Below are positions 18,119 through 26,510 of a DNA stretch of 64,000 nt, piece after piece (position 1 is the first letter of the stretch; each line of letters opens with the position of its first letter). The notes under the pieces are model-generated. The model saw only the letters and a list, made by a program, of their open reading frames with translations. It ran no database searches and was not told the DNA's origin. Where the stretch lies: the NCBI RefSeq assembly GCF_007096885.1, contig NZ_VJNO01000028.1, forward strand, positions 32,177 to 96,176. The letters run 5' to 3'. A program made the position numbers and the translations under genes. Source of the stretch: Streptomyces sp. 130. GTDB taxonomy: Bacteria; Actinomycetota; Actinomycetes; Streptomycetales; Streptomycetaceae.

Positions 18119-19440
18119 CAGCGCGCACGAAGGCGGACGAGGACGCCCGGGCCGGCGCGTCCGCTCCCGTACCGGCTCTGGACACCGACGCCCTGATCGA
18201 CGATCCGGGCATCCGGATCATCGTCTGCTGCGGTTCCGGCGGCGTCGGCAAGACGACCACCGCCGCGGCCCTCGGGGTGCGGGCGGCGGAGCGCGGCCGC
18301 AAGGCCGTCGTCCTCACCATCGACCCGGCCCGCAGACTCGCCCAGTCCATGGGCATCGACTCGCTCGACAACGTCCCGCGCCGGGTGAAGGGCATCGAGG
18401 GCTCCGGTGAGCTGCACGCCATGATGCTCGACATGAAGCGCACCTTCGACGAGATCGTCGAGGCGCACGCGGACGCCGAGCGGGCCCGCGCGATCCTGGA
18501 GAACCCCTTCTACCAGTCGCTGTCGGCCGGCTTCGCGGGCACGCAGGAATACATGGCGATGGAGAAGCTGGGGCAGCTCCGGGCGCGGGACGAGTGGGAC
18601 CTGATCGTCGTGGACACTCCGCCGTCGCGGTCCGCGCTGGACTTCCTGGACGCCCCGAAGCGTTTGGGGTCGTTCCTGGACGGGAAGTTCATCAAGCTGC
18701 TGATGGCCCCGGCGAAGATGGGCGGCCGGGCGGGGATGAAGTTCCTCAACGTGGGCATGTCGATGATGACCGGGACGCTGGGCAAGCTGCTGGGCGGTCA
18801 GTTCCTGCGTGACGTACAGACGTTCGTCGCGGCGATGGACACCATGTTCGGCGGTTTCCGTACCCGGGCGGACGCCACGTACAAACTTCTTCAGGCACCC
18901 GGTACGGCGTTCCTCGTCGTCGCGACGCCGGAGCGGGACGCCCTGCGCGAGGCGGCGTACTTCGTGGAACGGCTGGGCGCGGAGGCCATGCCGCTCGCGG
19001 GGCTGGTGCTCAACCGGGTCCACGACAGCGATGCGGCGCGACTCTCCGCCGGGCAGGCGCTCGCCGCCGCGGAGAAGCTTGACGCAGAAAATCTTGAAAC
19101 CGGCGGCATTGTCGATCAGGCGGCAGGGAAAGCTGGACTTGGTGAGCCCGCCGACTCCCCCACGGCCGGGCACGCACGCGCCACGGACCCAGGGCCCCGG
19201 CCCGACAGCACGGCAGCCGTCACCACCGAAGAACTGACCGCGGGCCTGCTCCGTCTGCATGCGGAGCGGATGCAGGTGGTCGCGCGCGAACAGGACACAC
19301 GCGACCGCTTCACCGCGCTGCACCCCGAGGTGGCCGTGACCGCCGTGGCCGCGCTGCCCGGAGACGTCCATGACCTCTCGGGCCTGCGAGCCATCGGAGA
19401 CCGCCTCGCGACCGGTTCAGCACCGGCCGGAGCCGCCTAG
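18115..19440 (+). CDS. Get3/ArsA-like P-loop ATPase, second subunit
   Basis: A 441-residue partner ATPase with Walker A CGSGGVGKTT at about residues 38-47, ARRLAQSMG, and the switch motif VVDTPPSRSALDFL. The central segment is rich in Met and Gly (MGGRAGMKFLNVGMSMMTG), reminiscent of the client-binding region of Get3. The segment between about residues 330 and 380 is an Ala/Pro/Thr-rich linker with less GC-biased codons than its surroundings. Translationally coupled to the first ATPase. A heteromeric ATPase is the best guess; the client or substrate is unknown. Confidence 0.86.
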   Translation: MTARTKADEDARAGASAPVPALDTDALIDDPGIRIIVCCGSGGVGKTTTAAALGVRAAERGRKAVVLTIDPARRLAQSMGIDSLDNVPRRVKGIEGSGELHAMMLDMKRTFDEIVEAHADAERARAILENPFYQSLSAGFAGTQEYMAMEKLGQLRARDEWDLIVVDTPPSRSALDFLDAPKRLGSFLDGKFIKLLMAPAKMGGRAGMKFLNVGMSMMTGTLGKLLGGQFLRDVQTFVAAMDTMFGGFRTRADATYKLLQAPGTAFLVVATPERDALREAAYFVERLGAEAMPLAGLVLNRVHDSDAARLSAGQALAAAEKLDAENLETGGIVDQAAGKAGLGEPADSPTAGHARATDPGPRPDSTAAVTTEELTAGLLRLHAERMQVVAREQDTRDRFTALHPEVAVTAVAALPGDVHDLSGLRAIGDRLATGSAPAGAA

Positions 19441-19483
19441 CCCCTCGTGCCACGTAAGCCTTACAACGTACGGACCGCCAGGA

Positions 19484-19837
19484 CTAGCCGACGGCGGCGA
19501 ACGTCTCGTGCAGTTCCTCGCCGTCCTCCAGCCCGATCGCCACGGGCAGGAGGCCCGAGGAGCGCTCGTATTCGCTCCGGGCCGTCTCCAGCAGCCGGCG
19601 CCATGACGTCACCGTCGGCCGCCTGCGCAGCAGCGCGCGGCGCTCCCGCTCGGTCATCCCGCCCCACACGCCGAATTCGACGCGATTGTCCAGCGCGTCG
19701 GCCAGGCACTCGGTCCGCACCGGGCATCCGGTGCACACCGCCTTGGCCCTGTTCTGCGCTGCCCCTTGTACGAACAGTTCATCCGGATCAGTAGTGCGGC
19801 AGGCTGCCTGCGCACTCCAGTCGGTTACCCAGCCCAT
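19484..19837 (-). CDS. wblA: WhiB-like regulator WblA
   Basis: A 117-residue Fe-S protein with four cluster cysteines (Cys13, Cys35, Cys38, Cys44) and the GVWGG turn followed by a basic RERRALLRRRP segment. The sequence from MGWVTDWSAQAACRTTDPDE onward matches what I recall of S. coelicolor WblA, and the gene sits next to the ponA2-like gene as there. WblA controls the switch from vegetative growth to sporulation and represses several antibiotic pathways. The ATG at 19837 is chosen; an upstream GTG (19894) would add 19 residues. A perfect AdpA-type site lies ~125 bp upstream. Confidence 0.93.
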   Translation of the reverse strand: MGWVTDWSAQAACRTTDPDELFVQGAAQNRAKAVCTGCPVRTECLADALDNRVEFGVWGGMTERERRALLRRRPTVTSWRRLLETARSEYERSSGLLPVAIGLEDGEELHETFAAVG

Positions 19838-19961
19838 CCCGGCGCCGTCCTCTCCCGAATCGAGGCTCCCCCACGGCGGCAGCGGCATATTCACCGCTGC
19901 CAGTTGAGGACGTTACGGAAGGTGGCGACAGCACAACACCCCCTTCGGGCCCAATCTTGAA

Positions 19962-19971
19962 TGGCCCGAAC
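19962..19971 (+). promoter_or_regulatory. AdpA-type binding site upstream of wblA
   Basis: TGGCCCGAAC matches the AdpA consensus TGGCSNGWWY at every position and lies about 125 bp before the wblA ATG. Repression of wblA by AdpA has been reported in S. coelicolor, as I recall. A 10-bp degenerate match can also occur by chance. Confidence 0.5.
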
Positions 19972-20344
19972 GGACTATGCGTAAACGGCAGATCACCCAG
20001 GGGAGTGAGGTGAGGACATGCGGGACCATCCTGTCAAAATCAGGACAGTCTGCCAGAACCACATCGGACATTCGGTGACACACGGGGCGAATTCGGGAGC
20101 GCCGGATGTGTGGCCTGATCGTGCACGGGGGTTGATGCGGAACCGGACTGCTGTGACAGTTGAGAGCAGCTTAGGCCAAGGCATATCCGTGTGTCCGGCG
20201 AATGGGAACGTAGCCGCCTCGCGCCGCCATGCCACCAGGTCCAGCAGCCGCTGTGCGGCAACCACGCCGGATTGAAATGTCACGGTCCGGTACGCGAACG
20301 CTCCGAGGGGCCCCCGGTCCTACGGAACGCTCATATCTACGGAT

Positions 20345-20350
20345 TAGGCT
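20345..20350 (+). promoter_or_regulatory. -10 element of the penicillin-binding protein gene
   Basis: TAGGCT followed by GCCCCC and then ATG at 20357. With no Shine-Dalgarno sequence, a leaderless mRNA is likely. Confidence 0.5.
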
Positions 20351-20356
20351 GCCCCC

Positions 20357-22597
20357 ATGCCAAAGAAGCGCTCGGGCGGGGGTCTCACCACGACCCAGCA
20401 GGCCGCCAAGTTCCTCGGTGTCGCCGCACTCTCCGGAGTCGTCCTGGCGGGCATCGCGCTGCCGGCGGCCGGAGCACTGGGCCTCGCGGCCAAGGGGACG
20501 GTCGACGGGTTCGACGAGATCCCGGCCAACCTGAAGACCCCGCCGCTCAGCCAGCGCACCAAGATCCTCGACAGCGAGGGCGGCCTGATCGCCACGGTCT
20601 ACTCGCGTGACCGCACGGTGGTGCCGCTCACGAGCATCTCCCCTTACATGCAGGACGCGATCATCGCGATCGAGGACGCCCGCTTCTACGAGCACGGCGC
20701 GGTCGACCTCAAGGGCATCCTGCGCGCGCTGAACCGCAACGTCCAGGCGGGCGGTACGGCGGAAGGCGCGTCGACCCTCACCCAGCAGTACGTGAAGAAC
20801 GTCTTCGTGGAGGAGGCCGGCGACGACCCGGCCAAGGTCGCCGAGGCCACCCAGCAGACGCTGGGCCGCAAGGTCCAGGAGCTGAAGTACGCGATCCAGG
20901 TCGAGGAAGAGCTCGGCAAGCGGAAGATCCTGGAGAACTACCTCAACATCACCTTCTTCGGGCAGCAGGCGTACGGCGTCGAGGCGGCCTCCCAGCGCTA
21001 CTTCTCCAAGTCCGCGAAGGACCTGAAGCTGGAGGAGGCGGCGCTGCTGGCCGGGATCGTGCAGTCGCCCAGCCGCTATGACCCCATCAACGACACGGAG
21101 GAGGCGACCAAGCGCCGCAACACCGTGCTCCAGCGGATGGCGGACATCGGCAAGATCTCGCAGACGGAGGCGGACAAGGCCAAGAACACCCCGATCAAGC
21201 TGAAGGTCAAGCGACCGCGGAACGGCTGCATCACCGCCGTCAGCGGCGCCGGGTTCTTCTGCGACTACGTCTCGAAGATCGTCAAGAGCGACCCGGCCTT
21301 CGGCAAGACCGCGAAGGACCGCGCGAAGCTCTGGGCGACCGGCGGGCTGACCATCAAGACGACCCTGGACCCGAGGTCGCAGGCCGCGTCCAACGAGGCC
21401 GCCGTCTCCCGCGTCAACGCGGACGACAAGGTCGCGGACGCGGTCGTCCAGGTCCAGCCCGGCACCGGACGCATCCTGGCGATGGCCCAGTCCCGCCCGT
21501 ACGGCCTCGACTCCTCCAAGCACCAGACCATGCTGAACCTCTCGGTCGACCACGCGATGGGCGGCAGCTACGTCGGCTTCCAGGTCGGTTCGACGTTCAA
21601 GCCGATCACCGCGGCGGCGGCCCTGGAGAAGGGCATCAGCCCGGCGCAGACCTTCGACACCCCTTCCTCGATAACTCTTCCCGCCGACGCCTTCCGCACC
21701 TGCGACGGCGCCCCCGCCGATGACAAGCCGTGGGAGGTCGGGAACGAGACGGAGACCGAGAAGGGCATGTTCGACATGACCAGCGCGCTGGGCAAGTCGA
21801 TCAACACCTACTTCGCCAAGCTGCAGCAGCAGACCGGCCTCTGCGAGACGCTCGCGATGGCCAAGAAGGTCGGCTACGACCGCGGTGACAACAAGCCGCT
21901 CCTGCAGGTCCCCACCACGACCCTCGGCAGCCAGGAGTCGACCCCGCTGGCCATGGCCTCGGTCTACGCGACCTTCGCCAACCGCGGCACGTACTGCACG
22001 CCGGTCGCGCTCCTCTCGGTCACCAAGCCGGACGGCAAGCCGATCGACGTACCGAAGTCGCAGTGCAACCGCGCGATGAGCGAGCACACGGCCGACACCA
22101 TCAACCAGATGCTCAAGGGCGTCGTGGAGGACGGCACCGGTACGCAGGCCGGCCTCAGCGACCGGGACAACGCGGGCAAGACCGGTACCACCGACGAGCG
22201 CAAGAACGCCTGGTTCGTCGGCTACACACCGAACCTGTCCACGGCGGTATGGGTCGGCAGCGACGGCGCCCGCCAGAACAAGATGTCCAACATCGTCATC
22301 GGCGGCCAGTACTACGACAAGGTCTGCGGTGGCTGCCTGCCCGGACCGATCTGGAAGACGGCGATGACCGGCTCCCTCAGCTCGTCCGAGACCCCGTCCT
22401 TCAACCCGGTCGACGTACCGCGGGCGAAGGAGAGGGAGGACAAGGACAAGAACAGGGACCGGGACAAGAAGAAGCCGGGCGACAACAAGCCCGGCGACGA
22501 CAACCCGTTCCCCGGGATCAGCATCCCGCCGGACATCCTCGGCGGCGACAACGGCCACGGCCGCGGTCAGAACGGTGGCGGTACGAACGGCCCCTGA
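20357..22597 (+). CDS. Bifunctional class A penicillin-binding protein (PonA2-like)
   Basis: A 746-residue membrane-anchored enzyme that polymerises and crosslinks peptidoglycan. One N-terminal transmembrane helix (~residues 18-45) precedes the GT51 transglycosylase domain, with EDARFYEHG (Glu106) and the GASTLTQQYVKN motif. The transpeptidase domain has GSTFKP (Ser412, Lys415), SIN and KTGTTDE. The last ~60 residues are a Lys/Asp/Gly-rich tail; no PASTA domain is present, unlike mycobacterial PonA2. The position beside wblA matches M. tuberculosis ponA2 next to whiB4. Confidence 0.94.
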   Translation: MPKKRSGGGLTTTQQAAKFLGVAALSGVVLAGIALPAAGALGLAAKGTVDGFDEIPANLKTPPLSQRTKILDSEGGLIATVYSRDRTVVPLTSISPYMQDAIIAIEDARFYEHGAVDLKGILRALNRNVQAGGTAEGASTLTQQYVKNVFVEEAGDDPAKVAEATQQTLGRKVQELKYAIQVEEELGKRKILENYLNITFFGQQAYGVEAASQRYFSKSAKDLKLEEAALLAGIVQSPSRYDPINDTEEATKRRNTVLQRMADIGKISQTEADKAKNTPIKLKVKRPRNGCITAVSGAGFFCDYVSKIVKSDPAFGKTAKDRAKLWATGGLTIKTTLDPRSQAASNEAAVSRVNADDKVADAVVQVQPGTGRILAMAQSRPYGLDSSKHQTMLNLSVDHAMGGSYVGFQVGSTFKPITAAAALEKGISPAQTFDTPSSITLPADAFRTCDGAPADDKPWEVGNETETEKGMFDMTSALGKSINTYFAKLQQQTGLCETLAMAKKVGYDRGDNKPLLQVPTTTLGSQESTPLAMASVYATFANRGTYCTPVALLSVTKPDGKPIDVPKSQCNRAMSEHTADTINQMLKGVVEDGTGTQAGLSDRDNAGKTGTTDERKNAWFVGYTPNLSTAVWVGSDGARQNKMSNIVIGGQYYDKVCGGCLPGPIWKTAMTGSLSSSETPSFNPVDVPRAKEREDKDKNRDRDKKKPGDNKPGDDNPFPGISIPPDILGGDNGHGRGQNGGGTNGP

Positions 22598-22606
22598 TCG
22601 GCCGTT

Positions 22607-22630
22607 GCACAGACGCACAGACGCACAGAC
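22607..22630 (+). repeat. Three tandem 8-bp repeats
   Basis: GCACAGAC occurs three times in a row just after the penicillin-binding protein stop codon and before its terminator. A simple slippage repeat. Confidence 0.8.
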
Positions 22631-22670
22631 GAGGGCGGGGCGCTCCGGATCATCCGGGCGCCCCGCCCTC
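22631..22670. terminator. Shared terminator of the PBP and yqeY genes
   Basis: Perfect 12-bp arms (GAGGGCGGGGCG, 22631-22642, against 22659-22670) with an inner CCGG/CCGG stem, between two convergent genes. Confidence 0.85.
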
Positions 22671-22698
22671 GTAGGTACGCGGCCGGCTCGGCCTTCGC

Positions 22699-23163
22699 TC
22701 AGCCCGCGAGGAGCTTCTTCACCGTGGCGGCCACCCGGCCGCCCTCGGCGCGCCCCGCCACCTTCGGGTTGACGATCTTCATGACGGCGCCCATCGCGCG
22801 CGGCCCCTCGGCCCCGGCGGCCTTCGCCTCGTCGACGGCGGAGGCCACGATCGCGGTCAGTTCCTCGTCGCTCAGCTGCTGGGGGAGGTACGCCTCAAGG
22901 ATCTCGCCCTCCTTCTTCTCCCGCTCGGCCTGCTCGGCCCGGCCGCCCTTGGCGAAGGCATCGGCGGCCTCACGGCGCTTCTTGGCCTCCTTGGCAATCA
23001 CCTTCTGCACCTCGTCGTCGGAGAGTTCGCGGGCGGTCTTGCCGCCGACCTCTTCCTTCGTGATCGCGGTCAGGGTCAGCCGGAGCGTGGACGAGGTCAG
23101 TTCGTCACGCGCCTTCATGGCCGTGGTGAGGTCTTCCTTGAGCTTGGACTTGAGCGTGGTCAT
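22699..23163 (-). CDS. GatB/YqeY-domain protein
   Basis: A 154-residue protein starting MTTLKSKLKEDLTTAMKARD, with the YqeY signature LPQQLSDEELTAIV and GAVMKIVNPK. The fold is shared with the tail of the GatB amidotransferase subunit and may bind tRNA, but a free-standing function is not established. The ATG at 23163 gives the family N-terminus; CACAAT lies 6 nt before it. It is divergent from the metallophosphoesterase gene. Confidence 0.9.
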   Translation of the reverse strand: MTTLKSKLKEDLTTAMKARDELTSSTLRLTLTAITKEEVGGKTARELSDDEVQKVIAKEAKKRREAADAFAKGGRAEQAEREKKEGEILEAYLPQQLSDEELTAIVASAVDEAKAAGAEGPRAMGAVMKIVNPKVAGRAEGGRVAATVKKLLAG

Positions 23164-23242
23164 GTGGTGATTGTGGCAGGTGCGGGGCGCCCGGCGCCCG
23201 CCTGTTTTCCTGCGGGCGGACGGCGTCTGCGACGATGGGCGC

Positions 23243-24184
23243 ATGCGCGCACGCTACGGAGTACCCCTGAAAATCACGGCGGTCACCGCCGCGGCCGGCG
23301 CCGCCGGTCTCGCCTACGCGGCAGGCTTCGAAGTCCGCTCGTTCCGCCTGCGCAGGGTCACTGTCCCGGTGCTTCCCCGAGGGGCGCGCCCGTTGCGCGT
23401 CCTCCAGGTCTCCGACGTGCACATGGTCAGCGGACAGCGCAAGAAGCGCGCCTGGCTCCAGTCCCTGGCCGGTTTGCGCCCCGACTTCGTGGTGAACACC
23501 GGCGACAACCTCTCCGACCCCGAGGCCGTACCGGAGCTGCTGGACGCCCTCGGCCCGCTGATGGAGCTCCCGGGCGTGTACGTGTTCGGCTCCAACGACT
23601 ACTACGGCCCCAAGCTGCGCAACCCGGTCCGCTATCTCTTCGAGAAGGCGTCGGGCAAGCACGGGCTCAACGGCAACGCCCCGGCGACCGGCGCCGTCCA
23701 CAACCCGTGGGAGCCGATGCGCGACGCCTTCGACGAGGCGGGCTGGCTCAACCTGTCCAACACCCGAGGCCGCCTCAAGCTGGACGGCCTGGAGCTCGCC
23801 TTCACCGGCCTGGACGACCCGCACATCAAGCGCGACCGCTACGCCGAGGTGGCCGGCGGCCCCGAGACGGGCGCCGACCTCTCGATCGGCGTGGTCCACG
23901 CCCCCTACCTGCGCTCCCTGGACGCGTTCACCACGGACGGTTACCCCTTGATCCTCGCCGGTCACACCCACGGCGGCCAGGTCTGCATCCCCTTCTACGG
24001 CGCCCTGGTCACCAACTGCGACCTGGACACGGACCGCGTGAAGGGCCTCTCCACCCACTACTGCGGCGGCAACCGCTCCTACCTCCACGTCTCCGCGGGC
24101 TGCGGTACGAGCCGCTACGCCCCGGTCCGCGTGGCCTGCCCCCCGGAGGCGACCCTGCTCACCCTGACGCCCCGGGACGCCTGA
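23243..24184 (+). CDS. Metallophosphoesterase (calcineurin-like)
   Basis: A 313-residue protein with an N-terminal hydrophobic anchor (~residues 10-27) and the metallophosphoesterase motifs SDVHM, GDN, GSND (in place of the common GNHE) and GHTHGGQ. Probably faces the outside of the membrane. Members of this YkuE-like group hydrolyse phosphoesters of lipids or cell-wall precursors; the substrate here is unknown. The ATG at 23243 is chosen because the longer frame overlaps the yqeY promoter. A homologue follows ponA2 in M. tuberculosis (Rv3683). Confidence 0.87.
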   Translation: MRARYGVPLKITAVTAAAGAAGLAYAAGFEVRSFRLRRVTVPVLPRGARPLRVLQVSDVHMVSGQRKKRAWLQSLAGLRPDFVVNTGDNLSDPEAVPELLDALGPLMELPGVYVFGSNDYYGPKLRNPVRYLFEKASGKHGLNGNAPATGAVHNPWEPMRDAFDEAGWLNLSNTRGRLKLDGLELAFTGLDDPHIKRDRYAEVAGGPETGADLSIGVVHAPYLRSLDAFTTDGYPLILAGHTHGGQVCIPFYGALVTNCDLDTDRVKGLSTHYCGGNRSYLHVSAGCGTSRYAPVRVACPPEATLLTLTPRDA

Positions 24185-24279
24185 CCGGGCCGCTCCCGCC
24201 GATCACGACAACAACCGGATTTCGTCTCCGGGCGCCGGTGGGCTAAAGTTGTCGATGTCGCCGGGAGACCGGCGGCGAT

Positions 24280-24353
24280 CGGGGTGTAGCGCAGCTTGGC
24301 AGCGCGCTTCGTTCGGGACGAAGAGGTCGTGGGTTCAAATCCCGCCACCCCGA
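24280..24353 (+). tRNA. tRNA-Pro (anticodon CGG)
   Basis: A 74-nt cloverleaf. The acceptor stem CGGGGTG/CACCCCG is perfect, the anticodon stem is CTTCG/CGAAG with loop TTCGGGA (anticodon CGG), and the T arm is GTGGG-TTCAAAT-CCCGC. CCA is not encoded. The 3' half recurs with four changes at 31431-31475. Confidence 0.95.
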
Positions 24354-24364
24354 CAGCTGTAAGA

Positions 24365-24415
24365 CCAGGTCAGGGGTCTGATTCGAGAGATCGAATCAGA
24401 CCCCTGACTGGTTTT
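24365..24415 (+). terminator. tRNA-Pro terminator
   Basis: A 20-bp near-perfect stem (24365-24385 against 24392-24411) with a 6-nt loop followed by TTTT. This is one of the few classical U-tailed terminators in the window. It also contains the last codons of the truncated ArsR frame on the other strand. Confidence 0.9.
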
Positions 24416-24690
24416 GTAGATCGTTTGGAGGCGGAGGCCCCCGCAGAGCGGTACGCATGCCGCCGCCCGTCCCCGCGCGCGCTACCGAGCCCGGATCGCT
24501 TGAGCGCCGACAGGTGCCGGCCGATCGTGGACGGCGCTCCGCCGACCCTTGCCGTCAGGCGTGCCACATCGTTCTCGCCCTGCGCCGGGGCCCGGGGGAT
24601 ACGCGGACGCACCGGGGAGGCGAGCAGCCCGAAGGTCACGGCCGCCGCCCGTTCCAGGACCTCGCCGGACGCGTCCCCGAGCACACGCAT
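24370..24690 (-). pseudogene. Truncated ArsR-family regulator
   Basis: The minus-strand frame encodes an ArsR-like winged-helix: LLASPVRPRI, then ENDVARLTARVGGAPSTIGR, HLSALKRSGL and DGRRHAYRSA. After the wing the frame runs into the tRNA terminator and stops, so the C-terminal dimer helix is missing or replaced. The recognition helix and wing also have unusual residues. I read it as an ArsR gene cut off at the tRNA junction, consistent with a recombination boundary. It could still be a short functional repressor. Confidence 0.5.
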
Positions 24691-24806
24691 GTCGTCCGAC
24701 GCCGCCTTTTCGCACCCCTCTCCAGCCGACGACGGGTGCGCGCTGTCCGAATCTGCGCGCCCGGCACGTCTCCGGCTGATTCCGGGACGGACTTCCCCCC
24801 TATGCT

Positions 24807-24822
24807 TCTACGCGCATGTAGA
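24807..24822. promoter_or_regulatory. BlaI-type operator upstream of spo0M
   Basis: TCTACGCGCATGTAGA has 5-bp arms TCTAC/GTAGA and the same length as two further boxes at 26427 and 28665. It ends 63 nt before the spo0M ATG. The core CTAC...GTAG matches known BlaI operators. Confidence 0.6.
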
Positions 24823-24885
24823 TGGCCGGAGGTCGTCCGGCCCAAGTGCTGAACCAGGCAAGCTATCTGAAGGAGTGAACGCCAC

Positions 24886-25896
24886 ATGGTGTTCAAGCGT
24901 CTGCTCGGCTCGCTCGGCGTGGGCGGCCCCTCGGTGGACACCGTGCTGGATTCCGGCGCGGTGACGCCCGGTGGCACCCTGAGCGGCCAGGTGCACCTGG
25001 AGGGCGGGAACGCCGACTTCACCATCGAGCACATCACCCTGGAGCTCGTGGCCCGCGTCGAGGCCGAGCATCACGACGGTGAGTCCGAGGGCGTGGTCGT
25101 CTTCCATCAACACGTGGTGGGCGGGGGCTTCCCCCTCGCCGAGGGCGAGCAGCGCAGCGTGCCGTTCTCCTTCCCGCTGCCATGGGAGACGCCGATCACC
25201 GAGTTGTACGGGCAGGGCCTGGGCATCGCCCTCGGTGTGCGGACCGAGCTGGGTGTCGCCGGCGCGAAGGACAAGGGCGACCTGGACCCGCTCGCGGTGC
25301 GGCCGCTGCCCGCGCAGGAGGCGATCCTGGAGGCCCTGGGCCAGCTCGGGTTCGGCTTCAAGTCGGCCGACCTCGAGCTCGGGCACATCCGGGGAACCGG
25401 TCAGCAGTTGCCCTTCTACCAGGAGATCGAGCTCGCACCGCCTCCGCAGTACGCACACCAGGTCAACGAGATCGAGGTGACCTTCCTCTCCGGACCCGCC
25501 GGCCTGGAGGTGATCCTGGAGGCCGACAAGCGCGGCGGCTTCTTCTCCGAGGGTCACGACACCCTCGGCCGCTACACGGTCAGCCACCACGGCGTCGAGC
25601 AGACCGACTGGAACGCCGAGGCCGATGGCTGGATCCGCCGGCTCGTCGAGCACCGCGCCTCCCACGGAGCGCACTCCTCGTACGGCTCCCACGCCGACTT
25701 CAGCCACGGTGACCACCACCACGGCGACCACCGCGACGACCACGGGCACCGCTCCGGTCCGGGCATGGGCACCGCGATCGCGGCGGGCGCGGCGGGCCTC
25801 GCGGTCGGCGTCGTCGGCGGCATGGTCGCGGCCGAGGCCGTCGACGAGATCGGCGACTTCTTCGAGGGCGACGAGGAGGAAGGCGACGAGGGCTGA
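24886..25896 (+). CDS. spo0M: Sporulation-control protein Spo0M family
   Basis: A 336-residue protein. Residues ~1-255 are the arrestin-like Spo0M domain (MVFKRLLGSLGVGGPSVDTV, GGTLSGQVHLEGG). The tail is unusual: a His/Asp-rich stretch (HGDHHHGDHRDDHGHR) that could bind metal, a Gly/Ala-rich segment that could insert in a membrane, and an acidic end. In Bacillus Spo0M influences sporulation and links to the cytoskeleton. The start follows AAGGAGTG. A BlaI-type palindrome upstream suggests control by the nearby blaI/M56 pair. Confidence 0.88.
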   Translation: MVFKRLLGSLGVGGPSVDTVLDSGAVTPGGTLSGQVHLEGGNADFTIEHITLELVARVEAEHHDGESEGVVVFHQHVVGGGFPLAEGEQRSVPFSFPLPWETPITELYGQGLGIALGVRTELGVAGAKDKGDLDPLAVRPLPAQEAILEALGQLGFGFKSADLELGHIRGTGQQLPFYQEIELAPPPQYAHQVNEIEVTFLSGPAGLEVILEADKRGGFFSEGHDTLGRYTVSHHGVEQTDWNAEADGWIRRLVEHRASHGAHSSYGSHADFSHGDHHHGDHRDDHGHRSGPGMGTAIAAGAAGLAVGVVGGMVAAEAVDEIGDFFEGDEEEGDEG

Positions 25897-26024
25897 CCCA
25901 GCCTGACGAGGCCTCATCCGCACACCTCCTGGGCCCGCAACGGGACGGAATCGCGCCCGTACAGCCACACGGGCCATCCGGAGCACGGGGCCGGGAGCGT
26001 CGACCGGGTCCGCCTCTAGGGCAG

Positions 26025-26116
26025 TGCGGATTCCGGCCCTACGGCACTGCGGATTCCGGCCCTACGGCACTGCGGATTCCGGCCCTACGGCACTGCGGAT
26101 TCCGGCTCTACGGCAC
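26025..26116 (+). repeat. Four tandem 23-bp repeats
   Basis: Units start at 26025, 26048, 26071 and 26094. Each begins TGCGGATTCCGGC and ends TACGGCAC; the fourth has one C-to-T change, and a degraded fifth follows. No spacers are present, so this is not a CRISPR array. Confidence 0.92.
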
Positions 26117-26423
26117 CGCAGGTTCCGGGCTTGGGGATACAGCGATATCGCCTCCCCCGCGGGAGCCCGCCATGCCAGCCCACTCCCCCGTACTCGCCCT
26201 GATCGCCGCCACGTCGGCCACTGCCTCGATGCGCAGCACCGACCGCGCGACGCTTGCCGAAAGCCCGCGATTCCACGGTTCTTGGGGCCGTCGTGCGCCA
26301 AGTGCCATGCGCAGAGCCCCGAAACCCTGACGGCGGCCGGCTCGCCCGAGAAGCCGGCCCTCTCGTGGGGCGGCCACGGACGAGTTGACCGGGAACAGCG
26401 CGGCGCGACTCAGCGCCTGATAA

Positions 26424-26443
26424 CTTCTACATCAATGTAGAAG
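26424..26443. promoter_or_regulatory. BlaI-type operator upstream of the terB-like gene
   Basis: A 20-bp inverted repeat with perfect 9-bp arms (CTTCTACAT/ATGTAGAAG) around CA. The core TCTACATCAATGTAGA (26427-26442) is the strongest of the three boxes. It lies 67 nt before the terB-like ATG. Confidence 0.7.
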
Positions 26444-26510
26444 ATTCGGGGGTGGCCCGGACCGACCCCGTCCGGCCCGGGCCGCCTCCGACACGTAACG
26501 GAGCTCGGAC

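Larger units (their letters stand above)
19838..20356. other. Long divergent regulatory region wblA/ponA2
   Basis: 519 bp without a convincing gene between divergent wblA and the penicillin-binding protein. It holds an AdpA-like site (19962-19971) and, at its right end, the TAGGCT element of the penicillin-binding protein. TCCTG/CAGGA arms around 20028-20043 form a small inverted repeat. The length fits the complex control of wblA. A 96-codon minus-strand frame in it has no ribosome site and looks non-coding. Confidence 0.6.
25897..26510. other. Non-coding stretch between spo0M and terB
   Basis: 614 bp with no gene I can support. It contains the 23-bp tandem repeats (26025-26116) and, near its right end, the best BlaI-type palindrome. 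Several overlapping minus-strand frames are open but share no recognisable sequence or ribosome site. Confidence 0.6.

Noticed and set aside
20171..22618. 815-codon minus-strand frame across the penicillin-binding protein
   Set aside because: Entirely antisense to a gene with all GT51 and transpeptidase motifs; low-complexity translation without a ribosome site.
26025..26116. Tandem repeats as a CRISPR array
   Set aside because: Repeats abut with no spacers and no cas genes are present.
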